DNA from: Eubacteriaceae bacterium
GTDB lineage: Bacteria; Bacillota; Clostridia; Eubacteriales; Eubacteriaceae
Direction of reading: 5' to 3'
Length of the DNA stretch: 47,131 nt
Assembly: GCA_030156895.1 (NCBI GenBank)
Contig: JASGLP010000021.1
Span: forward strand, 1-47,131
The notes below the pieces were generated by a model, which was given only the letters and a program-made list of their open reading frames with translations, was not told the DNA's origin and made no database searches. A program made the translations under genes and the position numbers. The first letter of the stretch is position 1. Each line of letters opens with the position of its first letter. Positions 34,166-43,505 of this stretch are shown here, one piece after another.

Positions 34166-35041
34166 ATGAAGCTGGATAACGAACAATACCGGATCATTGT
34201 CGAGTCATCCCCCAATATGATCTGGCGCGCTGGTACCGATACCTTGTGCAATTACTTTAACACCACCTGGCTGAACTTTTCAGGCAAAACCATGGCAGAA
34301 GAAGTCGGAACTGGCTGAGCCGAGGGCGTTCACCCGGAAGACTTTGATATGTGCCTAAAAATATATTTAGACGCCTTTGCCAAGCAGGAATCTTTTGAAA
34401 TGGAATACCGACTTAAACGCAGCGATGGCGTCTATCGCTGGATTAATGACCGGGGTGTTCCCTATTATCTTAATGATCATGAGTTTGCCGGATACATTGG
34501 CAGTTGCATGGATGTAACCGACAAGGTGGAAGGTCAAAAGATGCGGGATCTTGCCCAACGGGACGGTCTGACCCGGATCTACAGTCGTCAATATTTTGAA
34601 CAGTTGGCCAATATTGAATTTTCCAAAGCCAAACGCTTTCAATCCGATCTTTGTATTGCCATGATCGACATCGATAAATTTAAGTGTATCAACGATACCT
34701 ATGGCCATCATGCCGGGGATCTGGTGCTAAAAACTGTCGCCCAAACCATTAACGACAGCATCCGGACTTTTGACCTTTTTGGTCGCTATGGTGGGGATGA
34801 ATTTGTATTGCTGATGCCAAATACGAATTATGCCAAAGCCGCCAGCATCATTTCCCGATTACAAGATAGTTTGGACACCATCGCAATTACTTATAATGAC
34901 GCCCTTATCCACGTCAGCGCCAGTTTTGGTTTATACCAGATGCATGATGAGGAAATCCTTGAGAAGGTTATCATCGAAGCCGATAAAAAGCTCTACGAAA
35001 TAAAAGAAAATCTCAAAAATAATCAGGCCAACCGTTCATAG
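34166..35041 (+). pseudogene. PAS-GGDEF diguanylate cyclase gene interrupted by an in-frame TGA
   Basis: From ATG 34166 (GGAGGT 6 nt upstream) the frame encodes a PAS domain (QYRIIVESSPNMIWRAG, YFNTTWLNFSGKTM). It meets TGA at 34316-34318 (codon 51) and continues in the same frame with AEGVHPEDFDMCL, a PAC segment and a GGDEF domain with an intact active site (RYGGDEFVLLMP) to residue 291. In this PAS family the stopped position is normally Trp (G-W-x-x-x-V-H-P-x-D), so a single TGG to TGA change explains it. Only an N-terminal fragment, or a product from an internal start such as ATG 34349 without a ribosome site, could be made. A sequencing error is the alternative. Confidence 0.85.
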
Positions 35042-35070
35042 GATTAACCTCTTTTTTAATGCTCAAAAAA

Positions 35071-35098
35071 GTGGGGAAGAGATTATCTCTTTCCCCAC
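35071..35098. terminator. Intrinsic terminator between convergent genes
   Basis: GTGGGGAAGAGAT pairs with ATCTCTTTCCCCAC (one unpaired base). On the minus strand it is followed by TTTTTT, ending the GlsB-like gene transcript; it also lies just after the PAS-GGDEF gene. Confidence 0.8.
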
Positions 35099-35127
35099 CA
35101 ATTGAACCTTATACATAATCAAGTTAA

Positions 35128-35376
35128 TTATTTCGTAAACAAATTAATAATTACCAGCAGGATTACCGCTCCCACGCAAGCAACGAAAATACTCCATAAA
35201 TTAAATCCGGTTACGCCTGTTGCTCCGAAAAAGCTAAATACAAAACCACCGATCATTGCTCCCAAAATTCCGACCACAATATTTTTAATAAGTCCCATCT
35301 TTTCATTGTTTTTAGTCAGCATGCTGGCCAGCCAGCCGGCTAAACCGCCAAGTATTATCCAAGTTAAAATTCCCAT
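35128..35376 (-). CDS. GlsB/YeaQ/YmgE-family small membrane protein
   Basis: An 82-residue protein of three hydrophobic helices with glycine-rich faces: ILTWIILGGLAGWLASMLT, NIVVGILGAMIGGFVFSFFG and FVACVGAVILLVIINLF. This is the transglycosylase-associated (GlsB) family, often induced by stress; function is not established. I chose ATG 35376 because AGAAAGGAAG lies just upstream; a longer frame adds 14 residues without a ribosome site. Single gene with its own terminator. Confidence 0.88.
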   Translation of the reverse strand: MGILTWIILGGLAGWLASMLTKNNEKMGLIKNIVVGILGAMIGGFVFSFFGATGVTGFNLWSIFVACVGAVILLVIINLFTK

Positions 35377-35407
35377 AAGTTCACTTCCTTTCTTACTTCT
35401 ATGTACT

Positions 35408-35429
35408 ATTATACCCACTTATTTTAGAA
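35408..35429 (-). promoter_or_regulatory. Promoter of the GlsB-like gene
   Basis: On the minus strand GGGTATAAT (35416-35408) gives a perfect TATAAT box about 30 nt before the start codon. GGGTAT preceded 13 nt earlier by GATTTA resembles a general-stress sigma-B promoter (4 of 6 bases at the -35). The remaining gap up to 35749 shows no gene. Confidence 0.45.
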
Positions 35430-35749
35430 TAAATCATGCAACTCGTTGGGTGTCACAGTAAACCTCTTCAACTTCAAAAATAGAGTTTCTTCCTCATTAC
35501 TTATCTTAAGTATTTTTTCACTTTCACCTGTTTTTTAAAATGCACCTAAGGTTTCAGATGTATAATCACAAACTGTAGACTTTATTTAATACTAACCGCA
35601 TCTATTAAATGCGTTCATCATTGTTGAGATACTTGTTAGCTCACCAGCCTTCATTGATATTGCGACGTTTCCCTATTCCTTGTTTACCATTTACTTATTG
35701 ACACGACTAACTATAGAAAGGCACTTTTACTCTTAAGTGATAAAAAACA

Positions 35750-36418
35750 ATGCAAATTAATTCAACCGAAGCACCCTTTTCTGAAGACCTGGATATTAAC
35801 GGAAATTTGAAAGAGTTTCTCCTGCAACAACAGATTTATCGGGCTGCCATTAAAGAAATTAAAACCAAGCTTGAGATCCTGGATGAAGAATTTCAGGCCA
35901 GATATGATCATAATCCGATTCATCACATGGAGTATCGACTAAAAGCACCTCAGAGCATCGCCGAAAAAATGCAAAAAAAAGGGCTGGAGATCACGCCAGA
36001 GAATATCCGTAAAAACTTGACTGATATTGCCGGGGTTCGGGTCATCTGTAACTATCTAAATGATATTAACCATATTGCTAACCTGTTAGTCCGTCAAGAT
36101 GATATTACCCTGGTCCGAAAAAACGACTATATTGCCGAGCCGAAGAAAAATGGCTACCGCAGCCTCCACCTGATTGTTCTGGTGCCGATTTTCCTGGCTG
36201 AACGAACTGAATCTGTGCCCGTTGAAATCCAAATTAGAACCATTGCGATGGACTTCTGGGCCAGTCTTGAGCATCACCTCAAATATAAAGCGCATAGCGA
36301 TATGTCTGAAGGTCTCCGGGAACGGCTTAAATACTGTGCCGAGTCGATTACCCGACTTGATGAGGAAATGCAGATGATTTATGAAGAAATCACCATCGAC
36401 GACTGCGATCAAAAATAA
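35750..36418 (+). CDS. Small alarmone synthetase (RelQ-like (p)ppGpp synthase)
   Basis: A 222-residue protein with only the RelA/SpoT synthetase domain: MEYRLKAPQSIAEKM, the substrate-binding segment DIAGVRVICNYLNDI, and PVEIQIRTIAMDFWASLEHH. There is no hydrolase, TGS or ACT domain. It makes (p)ppGpp from GTP/GDP and ATP. The length fits RelQ/SAS1 proteins of Firmicutes, which form tetramers. The ribosome site before ATG 35750 is weak (AAGTGAT). Single gene followed by a terminator. Confidence 0.92.
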   Translation: MQINSTEAPFSEDLDINGNLKEFLLQQQIYRAAIKEIKTKLEILDEEFQARYDHNPIHHMEYRLKAPQSIAEKMQKKGLEITPENIRKNLTDIAGVRVICNYLNDINHIANLLVRQDDITLVRKNDYIAEPKKNGYRSLHLIVLVPIFLAERTESVPVEIQIRTIAMDFWASLEHHLKYKAHSDMSEGLRERLKYCAESITRLDEEMQMIYEEITIDDCDQK

Positions 36419-36424
36419 TAAAAG

Positions 36425-36448
36425 CCGAAGCGATTGCTTCGGTTTTTT
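36425..36448 (+). terminator. Intrinsic terminator after the alarmone synthetase
   Basis: CCGAAGC and GCTTCGG with loop GATT, followed by six T, 6 bp after the stop codon. Confidence 0.9.
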
Positions 36449-36471
36449 ATTTATACATTTTTTAAATTTTA

Positions 36472-36517
36472 TTGACATCTCAATTTATCTATGGTATCTT
36501 ATTTATAATGATTACTG
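36472..36517 (+). promoter_or_regulatory. Rubrerythrin promoter with PerR-like operator
   Basis: TTGACA (36472-36477) and TATCTT (36495-36500) are 17 nt apart. Right after, TTATAATGATTACTG (36503-36517) matches 11 of 14 defined bases of the PerR box TTATAATnATTATAA, placed where it would block transcription start. Peroxide control of rubrerythrin by PerR is known in clostridia. Confidence 0.6.
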
Positions 36518-36630
36518 TTTAGAAATCATTGCTCAAAAATGACGTTTGATTATCAAGGCTGGAACGATTCCTTTTCTGACCCTTGACTACTCAAACTGCC
36601 TAATTTTAAAATTAATATGGAGGAAAACAA

Positions 36631-37119
36631 ATGTCAAAAACATTGAACAATCTTATGGAGGCCTTTGCCGGAGAATCTCAGGCAAATAGAAAGTACACAG
36701 CTTATGCAAAGAAAGCGGAAGCAGATGGAAATATCAATGCTGCTAAATTATTTAAAGCCGCATCTGATGCCGAAACCTTGCATGCCCTGAAGCATTTTGA
36801 AGTTGCCGGAAAGATTCATACAACGGCAGAAAACCTTAAAGATGCCGTCGCCGGAGAAACCCATGAGTATACCGAGATGTATCCTGACTTTTTAAAAGAA
36901 GCCGAAGCTGAAGGAAATAAAGAGGCGATCAAGACCTTTACCTTTGCTATGAAAGCAGAAGCTGTTCATGCCCGACTGTATCAGGAAGCCCTTGAAAATT
37001 TGGATCAAACCGAAGAAGTCTTCTATTATCTGTGTCCATTGTGTGGCAATATTGAAAAAGCAGTACCCGACAAATGCGTCATCTGCGGCGTTCCCGGAAC
37101 CAGCTTTATTAAATACTAG
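36631..37119 (+). CDS. rbr: Rubrerythrin
   Basis: A 162-residue protein. The N-terminal ferritin-like four-helix domain (1-125) carries the diiron glutamates (AFAGESQANRKYTAYAKKAE, DAETLHALKHFE, AVAGETHEYTEMYPDFLKEA). The C-terminal rubredoxin-like domain has two CxxC pairs (YLCPLCGN and KCVICGVPG). It reduces hydrogen peroxide in anaerobes, taking electrons from NAD(P)H via rubredoxin or a reductase. GGAGG lies 7 nt before ATG 36631. Single gene with a PerR-like box in the promoter and a hairpin terminator. Confidence 0.96.
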   Translation: MSKTLNNLMEAFAGESQANRKYTAYAKKAEADGNINAAKLFKAASDAETLHALKHFEVAGKIHTTAENLKDAVAGETHEYTEMYPDFLKEAEAEGNKEAIKTFTFAMKAEAVHARLYQEALENLDQTEEVFYYLCPLCGNIEKAVPDKCVICGVPGTSFIKY

Positions 37120-37175
37120 TATACTAAATCACACCCTAAATCAAATAACCCAACAAATCACCTAACCTGATAAAA

Positions 37176-37225
37176 CCAGAAGAATCTCACTGCCTGATCG
37201 GTTGAATTCTTCTGGTCTTTTAGTT
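37176..37225 (+). terminator. Intrinsic terminator after rubrerythrin
   Basis: CCAGAAGAAT (37176-37185) pairs with ATTCTTCTGG (37206-37215) around a 20-nt loop, followed by TCTTTTAGTTTTCC. It also lies just beyond the end of the convergent ABC exporter operon. Confidence 0.65.
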
Positions 37226-37236
37226 TTCCACATTTT

Positions 37237-39381
37237 TTAGACCAACTGCCTTTTGGCATATTTATAAAAATACGCTTCTTTTTTCATCAGTTCATCATAG
37301 GAGCCTTCTTCGACGATATTGCCTTTTTCCAGAACCAGAATCCGGTCGCAATTCATAATCGTACTAAGCCGATGAGCAATAACAATCCGCGTGGCATCGA
37401 GATTTTTCATGCTTTCTGAGACAATCTGCTGGGATCGGTTATCCAGGGCGCTGGTGGCTTCATCAAAAAAGATAATCGCCGGACTGGCCGCAATGGCTCT
37501 GGCGATCAGCAACTTCTGCCGCTGTCCCCCTGATAGGGTTCCCGCTCCTTCGGCCACCATCGTTTTAAGACCCATGGGCATTTGCCGGATTTCTTCATCC
37601 ATGCCTACTTTTTTAAGCAATTCCCAGACATCATCTTCGGTTAATTCCTTTTTTGAGCCGGCAATATTCGATAAGATATCCCCGGGGATTAGCTGGCTGT
37701 CCTGGAGCACCACCCCCATTTGCTTTCTGATTTCTCGAATATCAACACTTTCCAGATCAAATCCGCCGCAGTAAATACTGCCGCTCGTCGGTTTTTCAAA
37801 CCCCAGCAGCAAACGTAACAGCGTTGATTTGCCACTACCGGAGGCCCCAACAATGGCCACGTATTCGCCATGTTTGATGTTGAAACAAATATTATCAAGA
37901 ATCGTTGCGCCGCCCTCATAATAAGAAAAGTACAGATGATTTATTTCGATATCACCCTGAATTATTCCCGGCGTGGTTTTAAAGCTGTCCACTTCCGGAA
38001 CGCCATTAATGATCGGCTTGGTATTTTCATATTGTGGTACTACACTATTGATCGAAATCAAGGTTTGAACCAATCCCAGCAGGGAGGATATAAAAATCAT
38101 AAAGGCCGAATTGATGGCCACAAACCCCCCCGAAGAAATGCCGTTCACACTCACGTAGTAATAAATCACGCACATCGAAAGGGTTGGTAAGGCAATCGTT
38201 GTAAGCCTAAGTAGTGCCATCAGCTGCCCTCTTTTATACTCCACCTTGCGCTGTTTGGCATACGCCCTCACCCATTTCAAGTAAGACCGGCTTTCCGCCC
38301 CAGCTACTCGAATCCGGGAAACCGAGGTGATCAGCTCAAACACCATTCCTGAAATATCATTGGACATCTCCAGAGAAGCCCGCTGGCATTTCATTTGCAT
38401 TTTTCCGATGACCAGGGTGATTGCCACACTGATGGCAGTTAACCCCATCGCAAGCAAACCAATGGTCGGACTAATCGTAAAGATATATAATCCATTGATA
38501 ATCGAAAACGAGCTGGTAATGATCATGGTAATCACATTAACTGAAAGGATTTTCTGAATCATCGCAAAGCCGGTGGCCCGCATCGCCAGAGCTCCGGATG
38601 AATACTGTTTAAAAAAGGAAGCCGGCAGCGATAGGAGTTTGTCCAACAGTGAATTCTGCAAAATCGATAACTTACCCTGGATTCGAAGGACACTGATGTT
38701 TTGAACCATCGTAAACAAGCCGCGACTGATGGCGACTGCCACCAGGATAAACCCCACCACCCAAATCGTCACTGACTGGTTTTGGGGAATCCAAACGTTA
38801 AAGGTCTCCTGCATTGCCATTGCCGGTAGCAGCGATAACAGTGCGGTCACCACCGCCAACACCAGGGTCCAGATTAGATCCCGCCGAGAAAACAGTTTTA
38901 AGCCCAATTTTACCATGTCAAAAAAAGAAACGGGTTCCTTGGGTAAGGGCGGATAAAAGACGTAGGCTCGGGGAAATTCCGACTCGGCATCCACTTCTTG
39001 TGGCTTTTTATCAACGCTCCAACACCGATAGCGGTTGGGGGATTGGGGGATCAGAGCGACCGGCTCTCCTGCTACGGTAAAGGCCAGCATCGGGCCATTG
39101 TCGTTTTTATACCAATCCGCTTTTAACTCCACCAGGCGAAAACGAAAACCGGACTCATCAGCAATCAACTTAAACGGATCCCCGCCACTTAGCTTCCGGA
39201 GCGGTGGGATTTTTACGGCGATGCCCATCGCTTCGGCGACCTTGATCACTGCCGCAATCAGGGGATTATCATCTGGAGTCGCCGCTGCCTTTTTAGGGGT
39301 CAAAACACGATCAAATGCTTTTTTGGCACTGTTATCATACTTTTTGTTGATCTGTCTGATTTCTTCTAATTTTTTTGCCAT
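37237..39381 (-). CDS. NHLP-type peptide export ABC transporter, permease/ATP-binding subunit
   Basis: A 714-residue ABC exporter half: an N-terminal cytoplasmic domain (about 1-150) without C39 catalytic residues, a six-helix membrane domain (about 165-440) and an ATPase (about 470-705) with Walker A GASGSGKST, signature LSGGQ and Walker B IIFFDEATSALD. The layout and neighbours match the second ABC subunit of NHLM/NHLP bacteriocin export systems. It would form a heterodimer with the peptidase-containing subunit encoded 3 bp upstream. It is the last gene of the minus-strand operon; the ribosome site GAGGG lies inside the end of the upstream gene. Confidence 0.88.
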   Translation of the reverse strand: MAKKLEEIRQINKKYDNSAKKAFDRVLTPKKAAATPDDNPLIAAVIKVAEAMGIAVKIPPLRKLSGGDPFKLIADESGFRFRLVELKADWYKNDNGPMLAFTVAGEPVALIPQSPNRYRCWSVDKKPQEVDAESEFPRAYVFYPPLPKEPVSFFDMVKLGLKLFSRRDLIWTLVLAVVTALLSLLPAMAMQETFNVWIPQNQSVTIWVVGFILVAVAISRGLFTMVQNISVLRIQGKLSILQNSLLDKLLSLPASFFKQYSSGALAMRATGFAMIQKILSVNVITMIITSSFSIINGLYIFTISPTIGLLAMGLTAISVAITLVIGKMQMKCQRASLEMSNDISGMVFELITSVSRIRVAGAESRSYLKWVRAYAKQRKVEYKRGQLMALLRLTTIALPTLSMCVIYYYVSVNGISSGGFVAINSAFMIFISSLLGLVQTLISINSVVPQYENTKPIINGVPEVDSFKTTPGIIQGDIEINHLYFSYYEGGATILDNICFNIKHGEYVAIVGASGSGKSTLLRLLLGFEKPTSGSIYCGGFDLESVDIREIRKQMGVVLQDSQLIPGDILSNIAGSKKELTEDDVWELLKKVGMDEEIRQMPMGLKTMVAEGAGTLSGGQRQKLLIARAIAASPAIIFFDEATSALDNRSQQIVSESMKNLDATRIVIAHRLSTIMNCDRILVLEKGNIVEEGSYDELMKKEAYFYKYAKRQLV

Positions 39382-39384
39382 CTT

Positions 39385-41272
39385 TTATCCCTCAGTTCTG
39401 ATCAAACTTGCGTACTCGCCGCTTAAAACCATCAATTCTTCATGGGTTCCCCGCTCTTTGACAACCCCACCGCTTAGCACGATAATCTCATCGCAATCCC
39501 GAATCGTCGATAACCGATGGGCTACCAGAATGGTACTGATGCCGCGCTTTTTGATATTTTCACTGACTTCTGCTTCGGTGGCGGTATCTAAGGCACTGGT
39601 GGCCTCATCCATGACCAGAATCCGGGGATTTTTGCATAAGGCCCGGGCGATTTCCAGTCGCTGCCGTTGGCCCCCACTTAAGTTTTTTCCGCCTTCGCTT
39701 AAGATGTGGTCAAAGGCATTGGGCAGCGCCAGAATATCCTCATAAATACAGGCGTCTTTGGTGGCCTTTATCACATCCTCAACGGCAATGGTTTCATCCC
39801 ACATGGTAATGTTATCCAGCACCGAGGCTGAATACATCACAATTTCCTGATCCACTGAGCTCATCGTATTGACCCGTAGTTCGGCTGGAATCGCTTTAAT
39901 ATCAATACCATCAATGCGTATTTCGCCGCTCCAGGGCTGATAAAGGGTGGTAATCATTTTAGCAATCGTCGATTTACCGCTTCCCGATGAACCGACCAGG
40001 GCAATCGAACCGCCAGCCCGAAGTTTCAGGTTCAAGCCCTCTATAATCGGATCTGAGAGTCGGTTATAGCCAAAGGTTAAATCCCGGATCTCAATCTCAC
40101 CTTCTAATTGATCACAATCAAAGCCATCGAGTGAAAGCTTTTCTGATTCCAGGGCGATATCTTCGGGATATTTTTCCACATCATCCAAGCGCGCAATATC
40201 GGCGATCATCCCCTGCAAGGCGGCACTGGTACTGACCAGCTCGCTCATTGGCTGAGTAAAGCCCGTCATCAGCGTGTTAAAGGCCACAAAAGTACCAATG
40301 GTCATCGCTCCCATTAACACGTACTCGCTACCGATGGTAAAGATCAGGGCTGTTAAAATCGAAGTCATCAGGGTGGGTAAAACGGAGATCACGGCTTCCA
40401 TCCGACCCATACGCTGCTCCACCGCCAGGGTTTCGGCACTGAGTCCGGCGATGCGGGTAAAGAAGTTATCTTCTTCTCCAATCGATTTTATGGTTTCGAT
40501 CGATTTTAGATTAACCATGATCCAGCCAATCGATTTGCCCTGATACTGGAGTAACACCCGGTTGTTATCGGCATTCTTTTTAGCTGTATATTGCAGCAAG
40601 AAAATATTGATCCCGGTGATCACAATGCCGATTAAGGTTAACGCAACATTGTACTGAAAAAGCAGGATTAAATACAAAAATGCAGTAACCAGATTGACCA
40701 GAATACGAGCCAGATTGCTTGATAACGCCGTTGCCACGGTATTGATGCTTTGCATCCGGCTATTGATATCCCCGGATTGGCGCTGATTAAAAAACTCTAC
40801 CGGCAAGCGGAGGACGTGACGAAGATAAGTACCCGCACTGTCAATGGCGATATAGTTCTCCATCCGCACCAGCGCGTTCTCCTTTAACCAGTTGAGAATG
40901 GCCTGGAGCACCACCGTGTTTAAGAGGATAAAAATAAAAATCAGGATATCAAATTTTTCGGTATTATCGAGGTAATAATCGACAAATATTTTTGCATAAT
41001 TGGCAATAATCAGACCGGGAATAACTAACAATACCCCCAACACCAGGGCATAAAGCAAGGGTGAAATACCGGTTTGAGAAAGGCGTTTAAACAGTGCCTT
41101 CCAGACATCGGGCTTTTCTCCGGCCTTTTTAAATTCCGGTCCCGGCCGGGACTCAATCACTACCCCAGTAAACATCTGTCCCAGTTCTTCTGGAGTGATT
41201 ACCCGTTTTCCTGAAGCCGGGTCGCACAAATAAACCTTGTCGTTCTTAAACCCTTCCAGAACAACAAAGTGA
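39385..41272 (-). CDS. C39 peptidase/ABC exporter (NHLP type), exon 2
   Basis: The 3' exon of an exporter gene split by a group II intron. It begins TCACTTTGTTG on the minus strand, encoding the catalytic H106 (HFVVLEGF) and D122 (LCDPASG) of the C39 peptidase, then a membrane domain (about 170-460) and an ATPase with GSSGSGKSTIAK, LSGGQRQRLEIARAL and ILVMDEATSALD. Joined to exon 1 (43176-43489) it makes 2,202 nt, exactly 734 codons with stop, the usual size for NHLM peptidase/ATP-binding exporters. The protein removes the leader at a double-glycine-like site and exports the peptide. Without splicing, only a C-terminal fragment from ATG-like starts near 41229 could be made. Confidence 0.88.
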
Positions 41273-43175
41273 ATCGGGTAGGAGGCTGACCATTAATTGA
41301 TCAGCCGACCTCCCACACCACCGTACGTACCGTTCGGTATACGGCGGTTCCAGAGTTTACACGGTTACTTGCAGATAATAATCATAAAAATTGGGATATC
41401 CTGCCCGCTTGAGTCGATTATTAGACAGGGTTCTCAGTAAGATTGGGCTATGGGCGGTTCGCCAATAGCCTTTTCTTGTGTTTGCCCACATCCACGCACG
41501 TTTTTCGTCCAGTCCCAACTTTTTGAGATTGGTAAAGCGCGTTTTTACTTTCTTCCAGCGTTTCCAGATCACCATCCGGATTCGACTTCTCATCCACTTG
41601 TCCAGCTGTTTCAATATATTTTTCATATCCGCCAGCTTGAAATAATTAACCCATCCCCGCACGATTTGCAGCAGTCTTTCTTTTTGCCTCTGGATTCCCA
41701 TCCCATTACTGCGTCCGGTAATCTGTCGGATTTTATCCTTCAGCTTCTGGATGCTCTGGGGGTGAACTTGCAACCTTCCCTGTTCCTGGTAGATATAGAA
41801 TCCATATCCGAGGAATTTCACTTTTGCGACGTTGGACACTTTCGTTTTCTCCCGATTAATACGAAGAAACAGTTTCTCTTCGATAAACGGGGCGATGTTC
41901 TTAAGGGTTCGTTCGGCCGCTCTCCGGCTCTTGCAGAAAATCATCAGATCATCAGCATACCGGACAAAATGGTGACCCCGGCGTTCCAATTCCTTGTCAC
42001 ATTCATTAAGCATAATATTTCCAAGAATTGGGCTGAGTGGACCGCCCTGCGGCACGCCTTCCTCACTACGCTCGAACACGCCACCTGACATGACGCCTGC
42101 GTTCAGAAATTTGTGGATCAGGGAGATGACCCGACCATCTTTGATGGTTTCAGACAGAATCTGAATGAGTCGACTGTGATTGACGGTATCAAAGTACCTT
42201 TCCAGATCCATATCGACGACGTATTTATATCCATCGGTGATATTTTTCTGGCTTTGTTTGAGGGCACCCTGAGCGCTGCGTTTGGGTCTGAATCCATAAC
42301 TGTTGTCTGAGAATTGTTGTTCGAATATCGGCGTTAACACCTGGGCGATCGCCTGTTGAATCAATCGATCCACAACGGTTGGGATTCCCAATTTTCGTGT
42401 CTTCCCGTTTTCTTTTGGTATTTCTACCCGTCTGACGGGTTGTGGTTTGTATTTACCACTTCGGATGGCTTCAATGAGTTCATTCCGGTTTTCTTTCAGG
42501 TAGGGCAGAAGTTCATCTACCTGCATGCCATCTATTCCACCTGCACCCCTGTTTCTTTTTACCTGTTTATAGGCCAGATTCAGATTATCACGGGTTAAAA
42601 TTTTCTCTAGCAGTCCACCCGTCTGCTTGCTTGTATTGGTAATTTCGGTTTCAATTATCTTTGGTGATTTGCACACGTCTGCATATGTTTTCTGTTCCGC
42701 AGATATCTTTTGCAGATCGCCTTCATTTTGAAGTTTTCTGTGTTTTATTTTATCACCGTCAGTAATCTTCATTGATCTTCACCTCCTCTGGTTCAGCCCT
42801 TCCTTCAACATCTAGATTGTCTCCGTACTATGGCTTCGGCTGACTTCTCACGATAAATCTTATTTCAACCGTGCTTCATACTCTGTTTCCGCACGTCCGT
42901 GAGATCTCCCCGGGTAAGAACGCAATCTTTCCTTCCATCTATCTGCCACATTTACACCATCAACTTCCGAGTAGTTTTGGGGCTTCAGTTTGTTAGGCAA
43001 CCTTACCCAGTTGATCATGCCTGATGTGATTTCTGTTCGTCAGACCGGAAGTTTGCCGCTGGCTTCCTTCAGATTCCCCGTCGCCGGGGACACCCTTGCC
43101 TTAAGCTATGCACTTGGCACTACCTACCCGTGCTCGGGACTTTCACCCGTTAGATTGCGCCCATGCCGGGCGCAC
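41273..43175 (-). mobile_element. Group II intron inserted in the C39 exporter gene
   Basis: A 1,903-nt intron read on the minus strand. The 5' end is GTGCGCCCGGCATGGGCGC, with the conserved GTGYG, then AACGGGTGAAAGTCCCGAGC typical of bacterial group II domain I. The 3' end has a domain V hairpin (GAACCGCCGTATACCGAACG with TACGTACGGTGGT), a domain VI stem and the terminal CTACCCGAT. A reverse transcriptase/maturase is encoded at 41357-42772, and 42773-43175 is the 5' ribozyme region without a gene. Both boundaries were placed by these signals and by restoration of the host reading frame. Confidence 0.9.
41357..42772 (-). CDS. ltrA: Group II intron reverse transcriptase/maturase
   Basis: A 471-residue LtrA-type protein: RT motifs from KQVKRNRGAGGIDGMQVDEL through PQGGPLSPILGN to the catalytic FVRYADDLMIF, then the thumb/maturase X region (IVRGWVNYFKLADM) and C-terminal RKGYWRTAHSPIL. 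No C-terminal HNH endonuclease cysteine pairs are seen, so it belongs to an En-minus type that uses replication forks or nicks for priming. It assists splicing of the surrounding intron and reverse-splicing mobility. It is in the same orientation as the host operon. Confidence 0.95.
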   Translation of the reverse strand: MKITDGDKIKHRKLQNEGDLQKISAEQKTYADVCKSPKIIETEITNTSKQTGGLLEKILTRDNLNLAYKQVKRNRGAGGIDGMQVDELLPYLKENRNELIEAIRSGKYKPQPVRRVEIPKENGKTRKLGIPTVVDRLIQQAIAQVLTPIFEQQFSDNSYGFRPKRSAQGALKQSQKNITDGYKYVVDMDLERYFDTVNHSRLIQILSETIKDGRVISLIHKFLNAGVMSGGVFERSEEGVPQGGPLSPILGNIMLNECDKELERRGHHFVRYADDLMIFCKSRRAAERTLKNIAPFIEEKLFLRINREKTKVSNVAKVKFLGYGFYIYQEQGRLQVHPQSIQKLKDKIRQITGRSNGMGIQRQKERLLQIVRGWVNYFKLADMKNILKQLDKWMRSRIRMVIWKRWKKVKTRFTNLKKLGLDEKRAWMWANTRKGYWRTAHSPILLRTLSNNRLKRAGYPNFYDYYLQVTV

Positions 43176-43489
43176 CTAAAATCCCAGTGAATAATCACTG
43201 GCATTTGCATTTCTTTTAACTTATCCACCGTACAGACAAAACCCTGGGAATTAAGACCATAAAGTCGGGCAGTCCTGGCAATATTTCCGGCCTTTACCCC
43301 GTCGCGGGATACTCCGCAATCAATCCGAAGCGTCTCGAGGGTTTCATAGCGCCCATAATAGGCCAAAATCATCGAGAGCGAGGCGACCCCGCATTCGACC
43401 GCTTCCATTTGCAAAACCACGGGTACCCTGGCTATTTTAGGCCGTTTTTCTTTCTCATCCCGACTTTTCTCTGCTTCTGATTTCGTCAT
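43176..43489 (-). CDS. C39 peptidase/ABC exporter (NHLP type), exon 1
   Basis: The 5' exon: 104 codons plus two bases (AG). It encodes the start of the C39 peptidase with the catalytic Cys33 in MEAVECGVASLSMILAYYG, and runs to PVIIHWDF. Codon 105 is split by the intron (AG|T, Ser); the next codon is the catalytic His. Unspliced mRNA reads on into the intron and stops at 43124, giving a 121-residue peptide lacking the catalytic His. The gene lies 16 bp after the HlyD-like gene. Confidence 0.88.
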
Positions 43490-43505
43490 GCGTCTGGCCG
43501 CCTTT

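Noticed and set aside
34316..34318. TGA codon as a possible selenocysteine codon
   Set aside because: The position is a conserved Trp in this PAS family, not a redox cysteine, and no SECIS-like hairpin is evident just after it. A nonsense change or error is simpler.
39035..39745. 236-codon open frame on the plus strand across the two ABC exporter genes
   Set aside because: Antisense to the C-terminal ATPase of one exporter and the N-terminus of the other; no ribosome site or motif.
41450..42088. 212-codon open frame on the plus strand opposite the intron reverse transcriptase
   Set aside because: Shadow of the reverse transcriptase gene; no recognisable domain.
42990..43190. Short plus-strand frame in the intron 5' region
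   Set aside because: It is antisense to the conserved ribozyme domain I and has no protein similarity I can recognise.
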